52,255 nt of DNA from NCBI RefSeq assembly GCF_003611675.1, contig NZ_RAWA01000021.1, positions 1 to 52,255 of the forward strand, in the 5' to 3' direction. Below, one piece after another: positions 33,336-42,640 of the stretch; within the stretch, counting starts at the first letter, position 1, and each line of letters opens with the position of its first letter. Below the pieces are notes generated by a model that did not search any database, was not told the origin of the DNA, and worked only from the letters and a program-made list of their open reading frames with translations. Both the position numbers and the translations under genes were made by a program. The DNA comes from Corallococcus sp. CA053C. Lineage in GTDB: Bacteria; Myxococcota; Myxococcia; Myxococcales; Myxococcaceae.

Positions 33336-34121
33336 TCAGGCGCGGTGCGTCACGTCCTCCAGTGCGAAATGTGGCACTGACACGATGCCGTCCCGCAGCT
33401 CCACGGCCCGGCCCGAGTGGTCCGTGGCCAGGTGGATGACCGTCGCCTCCGGGAAGCGGTGCCGGTAGTCATTGGCATGGGTGGGCTCGTTGTCGAACGC
33501 GGCCACCACCGTGCCCATGCGCCCCAGGCGGGCGTGCGCCTCGCGCTTGAAGGCGTCGTCGTCCTCCGCGAGCGTGGGCTTCATCATCAGGTGCACGCGG
33601 CCGGCCTCGCCGGGGGGTGTCACCATCCCGCAGCGCGCCAGGCACGCCTCCGTGCCCTCGCGCATGCCCTCGTGGCGCCCGGTGAGGTACACGACCTGCG
33701 CGCCCGTGGCGGCCACCGCCTGAAGGAAGGCCCCTGCCCCTTCGATGGCCTCGTCGGAGACGCAGTAGGCGCTGGTGAAGAAGCGCTCCTGCCAGAAGGC
33801 GCGCGCGTCGGGGAACAGGCGCTCCACGTCCGCATCGCCCAGGCCGCACGCGCGCATGGCGGCGCGCATGTCCCAGCCCGTCTCCCAGTGGTGGGGTTCA
33901 CAGGCGGACAGCAGGCCCAGCGACCGCGCGTCGCCGTACTCCCGCAGGATGCGCGCCTGACGGGGGCGGTTGTCAAAGAGGGTGGAGTCCAGGTCGAACG
34001 CGAGGACCGCCTGGGGGCCGAGCGAGCGGGCCCTCGTCAGGATGCCCTGGAGCGTGTCGCGCCAGTCCGGCCGCACGCGTTGCTTGAGGTCTTCAAAAGC
34101 CATGGACGCCGGAAGATACAT
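33336..34121 (-). CDS. HAD-superfamily hydrolase
   Basis: About 260 aa with HAD motif I AFDLDSTLFDN, motif II VYLTGRHEG, a Lys in HLMMKP, and acidic motif VVAAFDNEPTHAND. The cap between motifs I and II is helical. The layout recalls polynucleotide-5'-phosphatase or acid-phosphatase-like HADs, but I cannot fix a substrate. The start may be ATG 34121 or ATG 34103 (MAFEDLKQRV); neither has a good ribosome site. Same strand as pdh genes, 129 bases upstream of pdhA, and 27 bases after the stop of the 523-aa membrane protein gene. Confidence 0.82.
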   Translation of the reverse strand: MYLPASMAFEDLKQRVRPDWRDTLQGILTRARSLGPQAVLAFDLDSTLFDNRPRQARILREYGDARSLGLLSACEPHHWETGWDMRAAMRACGLGDADVERLFPDARAFWQERFFTSAYCVSDEAIEGAGAFLQAVAATGAQVVYLTGRHEGMREGTEACLARCGMVTPPGEAGRVHLMMKPTLAEDDDAFKREAHARLGRMGTVVAAFDNEPTHANDYRHRFPEATVIHLATDHSGRAVELRDGIVSVPHFALEDVTHRA

Positions 34122-34148
34122 GCCCCCGGCGCGGGGCTGCCCATCAAA

Positions 34149-35720
34149 TCACGCGCCCGCGCGCCAGGCGGCCGGCTGGATGGGCACGGACCCTGCGGGC
34201 TCCGGTGCGGCCGCGGGCTGCGGGAAGTTCTGCATGCGCTGGATGCCGTTCCTGTCCAGCACCAGCCGGACCCGCTGCGCGGACTCCTTGCGCGTCCCCG
34301 CCTCCATCACCGTGAAGCGGAACACCAGGTCCACCGGGTAGCGCTTCGCGCCCCGGATGTGCCCCACGGAGAAGTCCTCCAGGTCCACGTACTCCAGCGC
34401 GAACTCCGGCTCGTCCATGTCGCGCAGGAAGCGCCCCACGTTGAGGCGCAGGATGTCCGTGACGCCGGTGAGCCCGCGCTCCGAGCGGGGCAGCAGGCGC
34501 GCGTCCAGCACGATGCGCTTCTGGTAGCGGATGACCGCCTCCGACAGCTCCCCCTGGGACACGGTGAGGAAGTCGTCGTGCAGCCGCAGCGCGGACACCC
34601 CAGCGGGCACCTTCACCGCGGGGCCGTAGTCCACCCGCTCCTCGCAGATGCCGATGGCGCGCGCCGTGACGGGGTCCACCAGGTCCGTGGTGCGGTCGTA
34701 CAGGTGCGTGGCGGCGAAGCGGCTGAACATGCGCCGCAGGCCTTCCTTGATGCGGTCCTTCATCATGTAGCCGACGACGGCCACCAGGAAGAAGTTGAGG
34801 CTCACCTGCGTGAAGCGCACCTGCGCCCAGAGCGCCACCGACGTGGCGAAGGCCATGGCCACGCCCGCGGCGATGGCGAACAGCACCTCCTCCCAGCCCT
34901 GGCGGCGCTGGCGCCGGCGCGAGGACAGGAAGAGCACGTTCATGCAGAACTTCTTCAGGAAGCCCAGCCGCTGCATGTACTCCTCGTTGTCCCCGGTGGG
35001 ACTGAGGACGCTGCGCAGCCGGTGCTCCTTGCGGTAGGACTCCTCGCGCAGCACCGCCTCCATCAGCCCCTTGCGCAGCGGCAGCCACGGCCCCGAGCGC
35101 GGCAGCGCGTCCATGTCCGCCACCGCGCGGCGGAAGAACTGCTCCACCAGCAGGCTGACGTACTCGTCCACGAGCCGCAGCGACGCGCGCGTCTTCTCCT
35201 GGAGCTTCGCCTCGCCCGTCGCGCGCAGCCACGCGCGGAAGCGCTCCAGCACCGCCGGCACGCTCTCCCCCGCCGAGCGCACCACCGTCTCCAGGTCCGC
35301 GCGGCCCGCGTCGCCGGCCTTCGGCTCGCAGCGCAGCTCCACCGTGGTGGCGAACCTCCGCAGCGCGCCCCGCAGCACGCACGAGAGCAGCTTCGCCTGG
35401 TAGACGACGTCCGACTCCGGCGCGAGCCCCGTGCGCATCCACGCCTCCAGCTTCAGCAGCGGCGAGCCCTCCGACGCGAGGATCTCCGACAGCCCCATCA
35501 CCGGCGTCTTGAAGCGCACGTAGTTGTGGATGTCCGCGTAGAAGTCCGCGCGCGGGTACGTCTCCGCGTCGATGTTCAGGCTCGACGGCAGGAAGAGGTA
35601 GGCCTCCACGAGGTAGCGCGTCTCATCAGCGCCCGTCGGCTGGTACTCGAGCTTGATCTCGAACTGCTTGCGGTCGTGGACGTCGAACCGGCTGTGGAGC
35701 GCTTCAGGGGCCTGGGACAC
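34149..35720 (-). CDS. Membrane protein of unknown function, 523 aa
   Basis: The first ~275 residues are soluble (FDVHDRKQFEIKLEYQPTG, then a helical region with LRLVDEYVSLLVEQFFRRAV). Two membrane helices follow a basic RRRQRRQ stretch (~281-325: VLFAIAAGVAMAFATSVAL and VSLNFFLVAVVGYMM), then a second soluble domain (~335-500, VSQGELSEAVIRYQKRIVLDAR, FALEYVDLEDFSVGHIRGAKRYPVDLVFRF). I recognise no family. The start is a GTG at 35718-35720 without a good ribosome site. A tandem 7-base repeat lies 14-31 bases before the start codon. Confidence 0.8.
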   Translation of the reverse strand: MSQAPEALHSRFDVHDRKQFEIKLEYQPTGADETRYLVEAYLFLPSSLNIDAETYPRADFYADIHNYVRFKTPVMGLSEILASEGSPLLKLEAWMRTGLAPESDVVYQAKLLSCVLRGALRRFATTVELRCEPKAGDAGRADLETVVRSAGESVPAVLERFRAWLRATGEAKLQEKTRASLRLVDEYVSLLVEQFFRRAVADMDALPRSGPWLPLRKGLMEAVLREESYRKEHRLRSVLSPTGDNEEYMQRLGFLKKFCMNVLFLSSRRRQRRQGWEEVLFAIAAGVAMAFATSVALWAQVRFTQVSLNFFLVAVVGYMMKDRIKEGLRRMFSRFAATHLYDRTTDLVDPVTARAIGICEERVDYGPAVKVPAGVSALRLHDDFLTVSQGELSEAVIRYQKRIVLDARLLPRSERGLTGVTDILRLNVGRFLRDMDEPEFALEYVDLEDFSVGHIRGAKRYPVDLVFRFTVMEAGTRKESAQRVRLVLDRNGIQRMQNFPQPAAAPEPAGSVPIQPAAWRAGA

Positions 35721-35733
35721 GAACGCAACTCTA

Positions 35734-35751
35734 TGTCACAGGCCTGTCACA
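35734..35751. promoter_or_regulatory. Tandem TGTCACA repeat, Pho-box-like candidate operator
   Basis: TGTCACA occurs at 35734-35740 and 35745-35751, 11 bases apart, in the 68-base gap between the OPA-type transporter gene and the 523-aa membrane protein gene. Direct repeats one helical turn apart with TGTCA cores are typical of PhoB-type response regulators. The repeat points along the plus strand, while both flanking genes are on the minus strand, so its target is unclear. Confidence 0.35.
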
Positions 35752-35788
35752 CGGGAGCCACCCTGGACGAAGGGAGGGTGTTGGACCC

Positions 35789-37258
35789 CTAACCGTTGGT
35801 CCCCGTACGAGAGGATGACCCCGGCAGGGCCCCGGGGATGACATCCCCCACGGGCAGCGGCGCGGCCTTCGGCTGGGGCTTCGCGTTCCACACCCGCGAG
35901 GCCAGCACCAGGCCCACCAGGGCCAGGGGCAGCATGGCCAGGGGCCAGGGGCGCCAGTTGGCCGGGTCCTTCATCGCGTCGCCCGTGGGCAGGATGCGCC
36001 CGTACACCAGGGCGTGGATGGCCGTGCCCGCGTACACCGCGCCGTCGATGATGCCCACCACCACGCCCGCGTTCTTCTTGCCGCCGAAGTCCATGGTGGC
36101 CGTGCCGGACAGCATGCCGTGCACGCCGATGACGCACAGGGACATGAACACCACGGACCAGCCCGCGCCCTGGGTGCCCAGCAGGAACACCGCGCCCACG
36201 GCGCCCACCAGCAGGCCCGCGTAGAGCACCGTGGACACGGGCCCGCGGCGCGAGTCGAAGATGCGGTCGCTGATGACGCCCGCGAACATGCCGCCCAGGA
36301 TGCCCGCGACGCACGACAGCATGCCCCAGTTGGACGCGACGAAGCCGCCCGACTCGCCCACCGCCTTGGCGTACTTGGGGAACCACTGCATCACCGCGTT
36401 GCGCAGGAAGCCGCTGCAGAACTCCACGCCCAGGATGATGAGGATGATGCGGTTGGAGAGCAGCTTCTTGAAGAGCTCTGGCACGGACGGCGCGGGGCCG
36501 GTGTCACCGCTGGACGCATCCTGCGTGTCGAAGTCCGGGTGACCCGTCTGGCCCGGCGTGTCGCGGATGACGAACGAGTCCAGCACGAGGAAGACCACGA
36601 GCAGCCCCGCGGGGATGAAGAACACCCACCACACGGGCGCCGCGTCCGCGATGAAGCGGCACCAGTCGAAGGCGAAGTACAGGCCCAGCGAGATGAGGAT
36701 GCCGAACACGCCGCCCAGCTGCCCGCGCTCGCGCACGTGGAACCACGACGCGTTCACCTTGACGATGGAGACCGCGCCGAAGCTCTGGAAGTACATGTTG
36801 ACGCTGTAGAGGGCCGCGAGCCACGCGACGATGCCGCCCGGGGGCGCCCAGCCGTTCTTCAGCACCGCGTAGACGAGTCCGCCCATCGCCACGTTCGCCA
36901 CCGCGGAGCCGCCCGCGGACAGCAGGATGGTGAAGCGGCCGCCCAGCTTGTCCGTCAGCGGGCCGTTGAGGAGGAAGGCCACGCCGTACGTGAGCGTCCC
37001 CCAGAAGAAGATGGTGGCGAAGTCCGCGTTGGACGTCTGCTGGCCCATGGCGGTGGTCGCCACGTTGAGGTTGTAGCGCCCCATGTAGAGGAACGCGTAC
37101 GTGAGCCCCAGCGGGAACCAGTTGAAGAAGCGGCGACGGCGGAACGCCTCGCTGTGCCCCAGCTCCACGCGCGGCAGCCGCGAGAGCACCAGGCCAATGG
37201 CCCCGAGCAGGATGACGATGGGCAACAGCTGGGTCAGCCACGGGGGCAACGACGGCAT
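35789..37258 (-). CDS. MFS transporter of the OPA (sugar-phosphate antiporter) type
   Basis: The 489-aa protein has about twelve membrane helices and the signature GLTYAFLYMGRYNLNVA near helix 1, like GlpT/UhpT organophosphate:phosphate antiporters. Other family features are NGPLTDKLGGR after helix 2 and the long central loop (~235-265, acidic) between the two halves. It probably imports a phosphorylated organic compound across the inner membrane in exchange for phosphate; the substrate is not visible. GGTGAGG stands eight bases before the ATG. A G/C hairpin at 37286-37312 lies between this gene and the upstream Nudix gene. Confidence 0.9.
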   Translation of the reverse strand: MPSLPPWLTQLLPIVILLGAIGLVLSRLPRVELGHSEAFRRRRFFNWFPLGLTYAFLYMGRYNLNVATTAMGQQTSNADFATIFFWGTLTYGVAFLLNGPLTDKLGGRFTILLSAGGSAVANVAMGGLVYAVLKNGWAPPGGIVAWLAALYSVNMYFQSFGAVSIVKVNASWFHVRERGQLGGVFGILISLGLYFAFDWCRFIADAAPVWWVFFIPAGLLVVFLVLDSFVIRDTPGQTGHPDFDTQDASSGDTGPAPSVPELFKKLLSNRIILIILGVEFCSGFLRNAVMQWFPKYAKAVGESGGFVASNWGMLSCVAGILGGMFAGVISDRIFDSRRGPVSTVLYAGLLVGAVGAVFLLGTQGAGWSVVFMSLCVIGVHGMLSGTATMDFGGKKNAGVVVGIIDGAVYAGTAIHALVYGRILPTGDAMKDPANWRPWPLAMLPLALVGLVLASRVWNAKPQPKAAPLPVGDVIPGALPGSSSRTGTNG

Positions 37259-37347
37259 GCGACGAACCTCACCTGGACGGGGAACGGGACGGGCAGCACC
37301 CTACCCCGTCCCTCCGCGCCCCGGAAACTGCAAGCCGCGCCGGCCTT

Positions 37348-38028
37348 TCACCCCAGACGGGCGAGCAGCCGCGTCAGGGACACCTCCGTCTTCGCATCCG
37401 CGATGTCCCCCTTGCGGCACGCCTCCAGCACCGCCTGCACCGGCCGCCACTGCAGGAAGATGCCCTCCTCCAGGGGAGAGCCGTCGCCCTCCACTTCGCC
37501 CTGCGTGACGCCCGTGACGTCCACCGCGGCCGGGAAGACCTTCTCCGACAGGATGCCCGGCGCGAGGAAGAACGCGCCGCCCAGCAGCTGGATGTCCTCC
37601 GGCTTCACCGCGTAGCCCGCCTCCTCCTTCACCTCCTCCGCCGCGCGGCGGCGCAGCCCCTCCTCGCCCTTGTCGGACGGCTCCAGCAGGCCCGCGACGA
37701 TCTCCTCCACGCGCAGGTAGCTCACCGGGTCCGGCACCGTCATGGACGACGTCTGCTCGCGTCGGAAGTACGCCGCCGGGCGCAGGTTCATCCGCGTCAA
37801 AACCTCCACGCCGCCATCTGACGCACGGCGGTAGACGAGCACGGACACCGCGTCCAACCGGGGGCGGTCCACCACGTCCACCCGGTACACCGACGAGGAC
37901 GTGCCGTCCTGCCGCCGGTTGCGGCACCGCAGACGCCGCACCCGAAGGAAACCCTCGTCACAACGCGCCGTGGCGGAGAAATCCTCGATGATCTCGATGT
38001 CAGTCACATTGGAACTGCTGGGACGCAT
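37348..38028 (-). CDS. Nudix hydrolase
   Basis: The 226-aa protein has a Nudix box, G(x5)-type GEEGLRRRAAEEVKEEAGY, in which the usual Arg of REuxEE is Glu, as in several ADP-ribose/UDP-sugar pyrophosphatase relatives. An N-terminal beta domain (~1-60) precedes the Nudix fold, as in ADP-ribose pyrophosphatases. It should hydrolyse a nucleoside diphosphate linked to another moiety. ATG 38028 was chosen; a GTG 42 bases upstream is possible. It is divergent from the 5'-nucleotidase gene, with 129 bases between them. Confidence 0.88.
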   Translation of the reverse strand: MRPSSSNVTDIEIIEDFSATARCDEGFLRVRRLRCRNRRQDGTSSSVYRVDVVDRPRLDAVSVLVYRRASDGGVEVLTRMNLRPAAYFRREQTSSMTVPDPVSYLRVEEIVAGLLEPSDKGEEGLRRRAAEEVKEEAGYAVKPEDIQLLGGAFFLAPGILSEKVFPAAVDVTGVTQGEVEGDGSPLEEGIFLQWRPVQAVLEACRKGDIADAKTEVSLTRLLARLG

Positions 38029-38157
38029 GTCTGCCTGCTCTCCTGCTGCACTGGTAGGTAGAGGTGCCACGGTGGCGTTGCTTGCCCGTGCACCCTTGAT
38101 CCCGTAGGTTGCGCCGTCCTCAAGTCGTCACTCTCTTGAATCACGGATCCGCCACGA

Positions 38158-40575
38158 ATGTGTCGCGCACTGCTCGGCCTCTTCTGTGCCTGCGCCCTGG
38201 CCCTCGCCTCGTGCATGCCTGTCCTGGAAGGCCAGGATTACCACCTCGAGGGTCAGGAGGTGCGGCTTACCCTCCTTCATACCTCTGACATCCACTCGCG
38301 GCTCATCCCGTATGACTTCACGCCGCTGAAGACGGACCAGGACCTGGAGCTCATCCCGGAGGCCGGTCCGTTCGGTGGCGCCACGCGCATCGCGTCCATC
38401 CTCAAGAGGGAGCGCAAGCGCGGCGACCGCATCCTGCACCTGGACTCGGGTGACTGCTTCCAGGGCGCGCCCATCTTCAACGTGAACACGGGCGAGGCGG
38501 AGTTCCGCTTCCTGTCCGAGCAGCACCTGGACGCCGCCGTGGTGGGCAACCACGAGTTCGACGCCGGCGCGCTCAACTTCGTCAAGAAGGCGCGCGACTT
38601 CGCCAACTTCCCGCTCCTGGCCGCCAACTACCAGTGGGACGACCCGAAGGCCCCGGGCAACAACGGCGCGGGCCTGATCACCAACCCGTACACCATCAAG
38701 GTCATCAAGGGCCTGCGGGTGGGCATCATCGGCATGGCCAACATCTCCTCGCTCAACTCCATCGTGGAGGGCGGCAACAGCCTGCAGGCGACGCCGCTGG
38801 AGCAGAACGAGGTCGCGCGCTCCTACGTGGAGCTGCTGCGCCCGGTGACGGACCTCATCGTCGTCGTCAGCCACCTGGGCCTCACCGAGGACCAGGACCT
38901 CATCCAGGGCTACGAGGCCTATTACGAGTACGGCCGCGCGAAGGCGTTCGTGGAGCGCTCGCACGACGCGTGGAAGGTGCTGGAGTGGTTCGGCCCGGTG
39001 GGCGACGACAAGTCGGTGGTGCGCGTGCACATCGCGGGCGTCAACGGCCTGGACGTGGTGCTGGGCGGCCACCTGCACGTGGTGCTCAACCCCCCGCAGC
39101 TCGTCAGCGACCCCAGCGGCCGCAAGGTCGTGCTGTCCCACTCCGGCGCGTTCGCCAAGTACGTGGGTCGCCTGGAGCTGGTCGTGAAGATGCCCCAGCA
39201 GCTGGGCGAGAACGAGGGCGCGGAGGTGGTCAGCCAGGACTACCACGCGTTCCCGGTGGACGGCCTCTGGTGCAACGAGGTGATGCGCAAGTACCGCTTC
39301 GACGACGCCATCTTCTGGGACCCGGGGGAGTTCATCCAGGCCCCGGGCGTGCGCGAGGCCATCGAGGAGTGCCGCCGGCAGGAGGACCCGCAGACGACCG
39401 ACCTGCTGGTGCCGTACATGCTGGGCATGGACTTCAAGCTCCAGCTGACGTCCATCTTCTCCTACGCGCCCATCGACGTGCAGCGCCGCAACAACTCCAA
39501 CGGCGGTGACTCGCCCCTGGGGAACATCGCGGCGGACTCCATGCGCAAGCGCAACCGCGTGGAAGCGGAGATGGCGCTCACCAACTCGCTGGGCATCCGC
39601 GACAACCTCTACGCGGGCGTCGTGACGCAGGAGTCGATGTTCAACGTGTTCCCGTTCGAGAACACCATCAACATCATGTACCTGTCCGGCGTGGAGATGC
39701 AGGAGATGTTCGACTTCGTCACCGAGCGCTCCGCCGAGCGCGGGTGCGTGAGCCAGGCGCAGATCTCCGGCGCCCGCTTCACCATGGACTGCGCCCAGGT
39801 GCAGCTCAACGACCTGCGCATCGCCTGCACCCCGGCCACCGCGCAGCAGGACTGCCCGCAGACGGGCCGCGAGGGCCACGCGCCGTGGCAGTGCCTTGAG
39901 GACGCCAGCGGTTCGCGCTGCTGGGCGCACCCCGGCATCGACATCCAGATCAACGGCAAGCCGCTGGACACCAACGGCACCTACAAGGTCGCGGTGAACG
40001 ACTACATCGCCAAGGGCGGCTCCGGCTTCACGGTGCTCAAGCGCAACACGACGCGCATCGAGACCAACATCAGCCTGCGCGACTCGCTCATCGGCTACAT
40101 GCAGGGCTTCTGCACCTGCGATGACCTGCTGAAGGGCAAGGAGACGTCCAGCAACGGCACGCGCTGCGGCTCGCTCATCGACGGCACGTGGACGGTGGAC
40201 GAAAAGACGCTGGGCGCCTGCGCGGTGTCCAAGACCTTCGAGGACGCCCTCAACAAGAAGGTGAAGACCTCCGACGGCGCGGAAGGCAGCTGCACCTGCG
40301 GCTCGCTGCTCAAGATGCCGGCGGACGAGAACGGGCAGCGCGAGCGGCTCAGCAGCTGCGGCGTGCCGGACCTGACGCGGGAGGCCATGCAGGCCCAGTG
40401 CGCGGTGCCCCCGGGCCCGTCCACCGGCCGGTGCACCTGCCGCGACCTTCTGTCCGGTACCAACCCGACCTGCGGCACCGTGACGACCCAGCTTCGCTCC
40501 TTCTGTGAGAAGCCCACTTCCATGCCCATCGCGAACGCCATCGAGGATGGCCGCATCGGGCGGAGGGTGAAGTAA
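38158..40575 (+). CDS. 5'-nucleotidase/metallophosphatase lipoprotein with Cys-rich tail repeats
   Basis: The 805-aa precursor has a lipoprotein signal ending in LASC (C19). The metallophosphoesterase domain is complete: HTSDIHS (D44, H46), LDSGDCFQG, GNHEFD, VVSHLG and GGHLHV. A 5'-nucleotidase C-terminal domain follows (~430-640, NSNGGDSPLGNIAADSMRKR, LTNSLGIR, VNDYIAKGGSGF). After it come three Cys-rich repeats starting at C652, C712 and C759 (CTC-x-D/S-LL ... C ... C), not a usual part of UshA/NadN-type enzymes. It probably releases nucleosides or phosphate at the cell surface. First gene of a three-gene exported-protein operon; the next ATG overlaps its TAA by one base. Confidence 0.92.
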   Translation: MCRALLGLFCACALALASCMPVLEGQDYHLEGQEVRLTLLHTSDIHSRLIPYDFTPLKTDQDLELIPEAGPFGGATRIASILKRERKRGDRILHLDSGDCFQGAPIFNVNTGEAEFRFLSEQHLDAAVVGNHEFDAGALNFVKKARDFANFPLLAANYQWDDPKAPGNNGAGLITNPYTIKVIKGLRVGIIGMANISSLNSIVEGGNSLQATPLEQNEVARSYVELLRPVTDLIVVVSHLGLTEDQDLIQGYEAYYEYGRAKAFVERSHDAWKVLEWFGPVGDDKSVVRVHIAGVNGLDVVLGGHLHVVLNPPQLVSDPSGRKVVLSHSGAFAKYVGRLELVVKMPQQLGENEGAEVVSQDYHAFPVDGLWCNEVMRKYRFDDAIFWDPGEFIQAPGVREAIEECRRQEDPQTTDLLVPYMLGMDFKLQLTSIFSYAPIDVQRRNNSNGGDSPLGNIAADSMRKRNRVEAEMALTNSLGIRDNLYAGVVTQESMFNVFPFENTINIMYLSGVEMQEMFDFVTERSAERGCVSQAQISGARFTMDCAQVQLNDLRIACTPATAQQDCPQTGREGHAPWQCLEDASGSRCWAHPGIDIQINGKPLDTNGTYKVAVNDYIAKGGSGFTVLKRNTTRIETNISLRDSLIGYMQGFCTCDDLLKGKETSSNGTRCGSLIDGTWTVDEKTLGACAVSKTFEDALNKKVKTSDGAEGSCTCGSLLKMPADENGQRERLSSCGVPDLTREAMQAQCAVPPGPSTGRCTCRDLLSGTNPTCGTVTTQLRSFCEKPTSMPIANAIEDGRIGRRVK

Positions 40576-42551
40576 TGAAAAGACTCCTGCTGCTGTCCAC
40601 GCTGGCCCTGGCGGCCGGCTGTTACACGAAGGAATCCGAGACGCCCAACGGACTCTCCTCGTTCCGCGTGGAGGTGACGACGCTGACCGTCGGTGACGGC
40701 TCCGGCGCGCTGCTGCCCGTGGTGAACGCGTGCGCCGCGAAGTACGGCAACGACCAGGCCGCGGTGCCCCCCGCGGTGCGCGGCACGACGGAGTGCCCCT
40801 ACACCCTGCCCCGCACGGACGTGGACATCGGGCTGTCCATCACCGCGGTGGACGGCAACGGCGGGGAGATGACGTCCTTCAACGGACCGGTCTCCTTCCG
40901 CGTCGTGCCGGGTGACATCACCGGCGACTACAGCAAGCGCTGGGCGAACCTCACCAACGGCAAGGGCACCGGCAGCGTGCGCGTGGCCCACCTGTACGGC
41001 GAGACGCACGTCTGGGTGCAGGACGAGCCCTTCGAGCTGGACTACGCGGATGGCGGCGTCGTGGGGGACCTGACCCAGGTGCCTGCGGAGCCCGCCACGC
41101 GCACGTTCGCGACGGGCCTGTCCACGCCCATCCGCTTCTCGGAGCCCGGAATCTCCACCCTCCAGCTGCCGGAGTCGGGCTTCGAGACGAGCGTCTTCAT
41201 CAAGCAGTTCCTGCGCATCGGGCGCAACCCGGAGGCCGGCGAGCCGCTGGTGCAGAACTGCGACCCGTCGGATCCGAACAACGGCCAGCAGATGAAGCTG
41301 CTCGTCACGGGCACGGACTCCAGCGGCTTCTACGTCACGGACATGACCGCCTGCCGCGTGCTGGAGAAGAGCCTCGCGGGCGCGAACATCCAGACGCCGG
41401 AGCCGGACGGCTTCAACCCGGGCCGCTTCAACAGCGTCTACATCTACAACTACCAGTTCCCGGAAGGCCTGGACGCGGGCGACCTCATCTGGACGCTCTC
41501 CGGCACGGTGGCGGAGTTCACCAACACCACGCAGCTGAGCTTCCCCGCCTGGACCCTGCGGGAGAACGTGCGCCTGCTGCCGCAGAGCGAGTGGAACAAG
41601 TACCTGTCCCAGGTGCCGCCGGTGGAGATCAACGGCCGGCTGTGCGGCTACAGCGGGTCGCCGTACCTGGACGACCTCCTGTGCGGCTACAGCTACAAGA
41701 ACTTCAAGATGGAGAGCCTGGAGTCGTCGCTCGTGAAGCTGCGCCGGGTGAAGTTCCCGCGCGTGTTCAAGAACTGCGACGCCAACGGCAACAACGACAT
41801 GCCCATGTTCTGCCCGTCCGGCAGCGGCGCGGCGCGCACCTGGAAGAACTGCTTCGAGGAGCCGGCGGATGATCCGGACCTCCCGGAGCGCCAGTGCGTC
41901 ATCGACTGCACGCTGGGCATCGGGCAGTTCGCCGGCACCATCTGCGCGGAGAAGACGACGTACACGAACTTCGGCCAGTTCGTGGTGGAGATGAACGCCA
42001 CGGGCCCCGCCGCCGCCGGCCTGGACGACTCCGTCGCCGCGCGCATCACCAAGGTCTCCGTGGGCACCACGTCGCTCACCCGTGCCCAGCCCCAGGGCGC
42101 GCGGATCAACCTCTACTGCGACCAGCCGGTGCACGTGCGCTTTGGCGAAGAGGGCGTGAGCGTGGACCAGACGGGCACCCTCGTCGCGGCCAACACCCGG
42201 TTCGAGTACACCCTGCAGGGCAACGAGACGCAGGTCGCGCTCGTGCGCGATGCCGCGGCCACCCGCAACGCCGCCTGTCAGCTGGCGCCGGACTCGCGCT
42301 CGCGCATCAGCCTGCAGATCAAGGACGCGGTGCCGGACCTGAACCCGGACTGCAGCGAGACCGACGCCGACGCGGCGAAGGCGCTCCAGTGCAAGCAGCT
42401 GCACGCGGCCACCTTCGACGTCGTGGGCCACCTGAAGCACGTGGGCCCCGCGCGCCCCCGGTGGAACGTGTTGCCTCGCGACCAGGACGACCTCTGCTGC
42501 TACCCCGGGCCCGGCCTGGAGTGCCCGAAGCCCATCAAGCCGTGCCCGTAG
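40575..42551 (+). CDS. Large Cys-rich lipoprotein of unknown function
   Basis: The 658-aa precursor has a short signal with lipobox LAAGC (C16). The mature part is beta-rich with several immunoglobulin-like stretches (SSFRVEVTTLTVGDGSG, DIGLSITAVDGNGGEMTSFNGPVSFRVVPGDITGDY) and about twenty cysteines, many in pairs that may form disulfides. I recognise no family. The one-base stop/start overlap (TAATG) with the nucleotidase gene and the outer-membrane-like gene that follows suggest the three act together at the outer membrane. Confidence 0.85.
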   Translation: MKRLLLLSTLALAAGCYTKESETPNGLSSFRVEVTTLTVGDGSGALLPVVNACAAKYGNDQAAVPPAVRGTTECPYTLPRTDVDIGLSITAVDGNGGEMTSFNGPVSFRVVPGDITGDYSKRWANLTNGKGTGSVRVAHLYGETHVWVQDEPFELDYADGGVVGDLTQVPAEPATRTFATGLSTPIRFSEPGISTLQLPESGFETSVFIKQFLRIGRNPEAGEPLVQNCDPSDPNNGQQMKLLVTGTDSSGFYVTDMTACRVLEKSLAGANIQTPEPDGFNPGRFNSVYIYNYQFPEGLDAGDLIWTLSGTVAEFTNTTQLSFPAWTLRENVRLLPQSEWNKYLSQVPPVEINGRLCGYSGSPYLDDLLCGYSYKNFKMESLESSLVKLRRVKFPRVFKNCDANGNNDMPMFCPSGSGAARTWKNCFEEPADDPDLPERQCVIDCTLGIGQFAGTICAEKTTYTNFGQFVVEMNATGPAAAGLDDSVAARITKVSVGTTSLTRAQPQGARINLYCDQPVHVRFGEEGVSVDQTGTLVAANTRFEYTLQGNETQVALVRDAAATRNAACQLAPDSRSRISLQIKDAVPDLNPDCSETDADAAKALQCKQLHAATFDVVGHLKHVGPARPRWNVLPRDQDDLCCYPGPGLECPKPIKPCP

Positions 42552-42575
42552 TCATTCTTTCTTAAAAGTCGCATC

Positions 42576-42599
42576 GCGCCCCGGTGGATTCCGGGGCGC
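42576..42599 (+). promoter_or_regulatory. Perfect hairpin in the leader of the 42641 gene
   Basis: GCGCCCCGG (42576-42584) pairs perfectly with CCGGGGCGC (42591-42599) around TGGATT. It is 24 bases after the stop of the lipoprotein gene and about 30 before the GGAGG of the next gene. Without a T-run it may stabilise or attenuate the message inside the operon rather than end it. Confidence 0.45.
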
Positions 42600-42640
42600 A
42601 GGGAGGAGCGGTCTCCCCCGGACCGCTTCCTGGAGGGACA

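Noticed and set aside
37286-37312. Hairpin GGGACGGG/CCCGTCCC between the Nudix and transporter genes
   Set aside because: Perfect 8-bp stem but a 10-base loop and no T-run on the relevant strand; in DNA this GC-rich it is too weak to call a terminator.
40095-42440. 781-codon minus-strand frame opposite the lipoprotein genes
   Set aside because: Antisense shadow; the plus strand has two lipoproteins with clear signal sequences and coupled start/stop.
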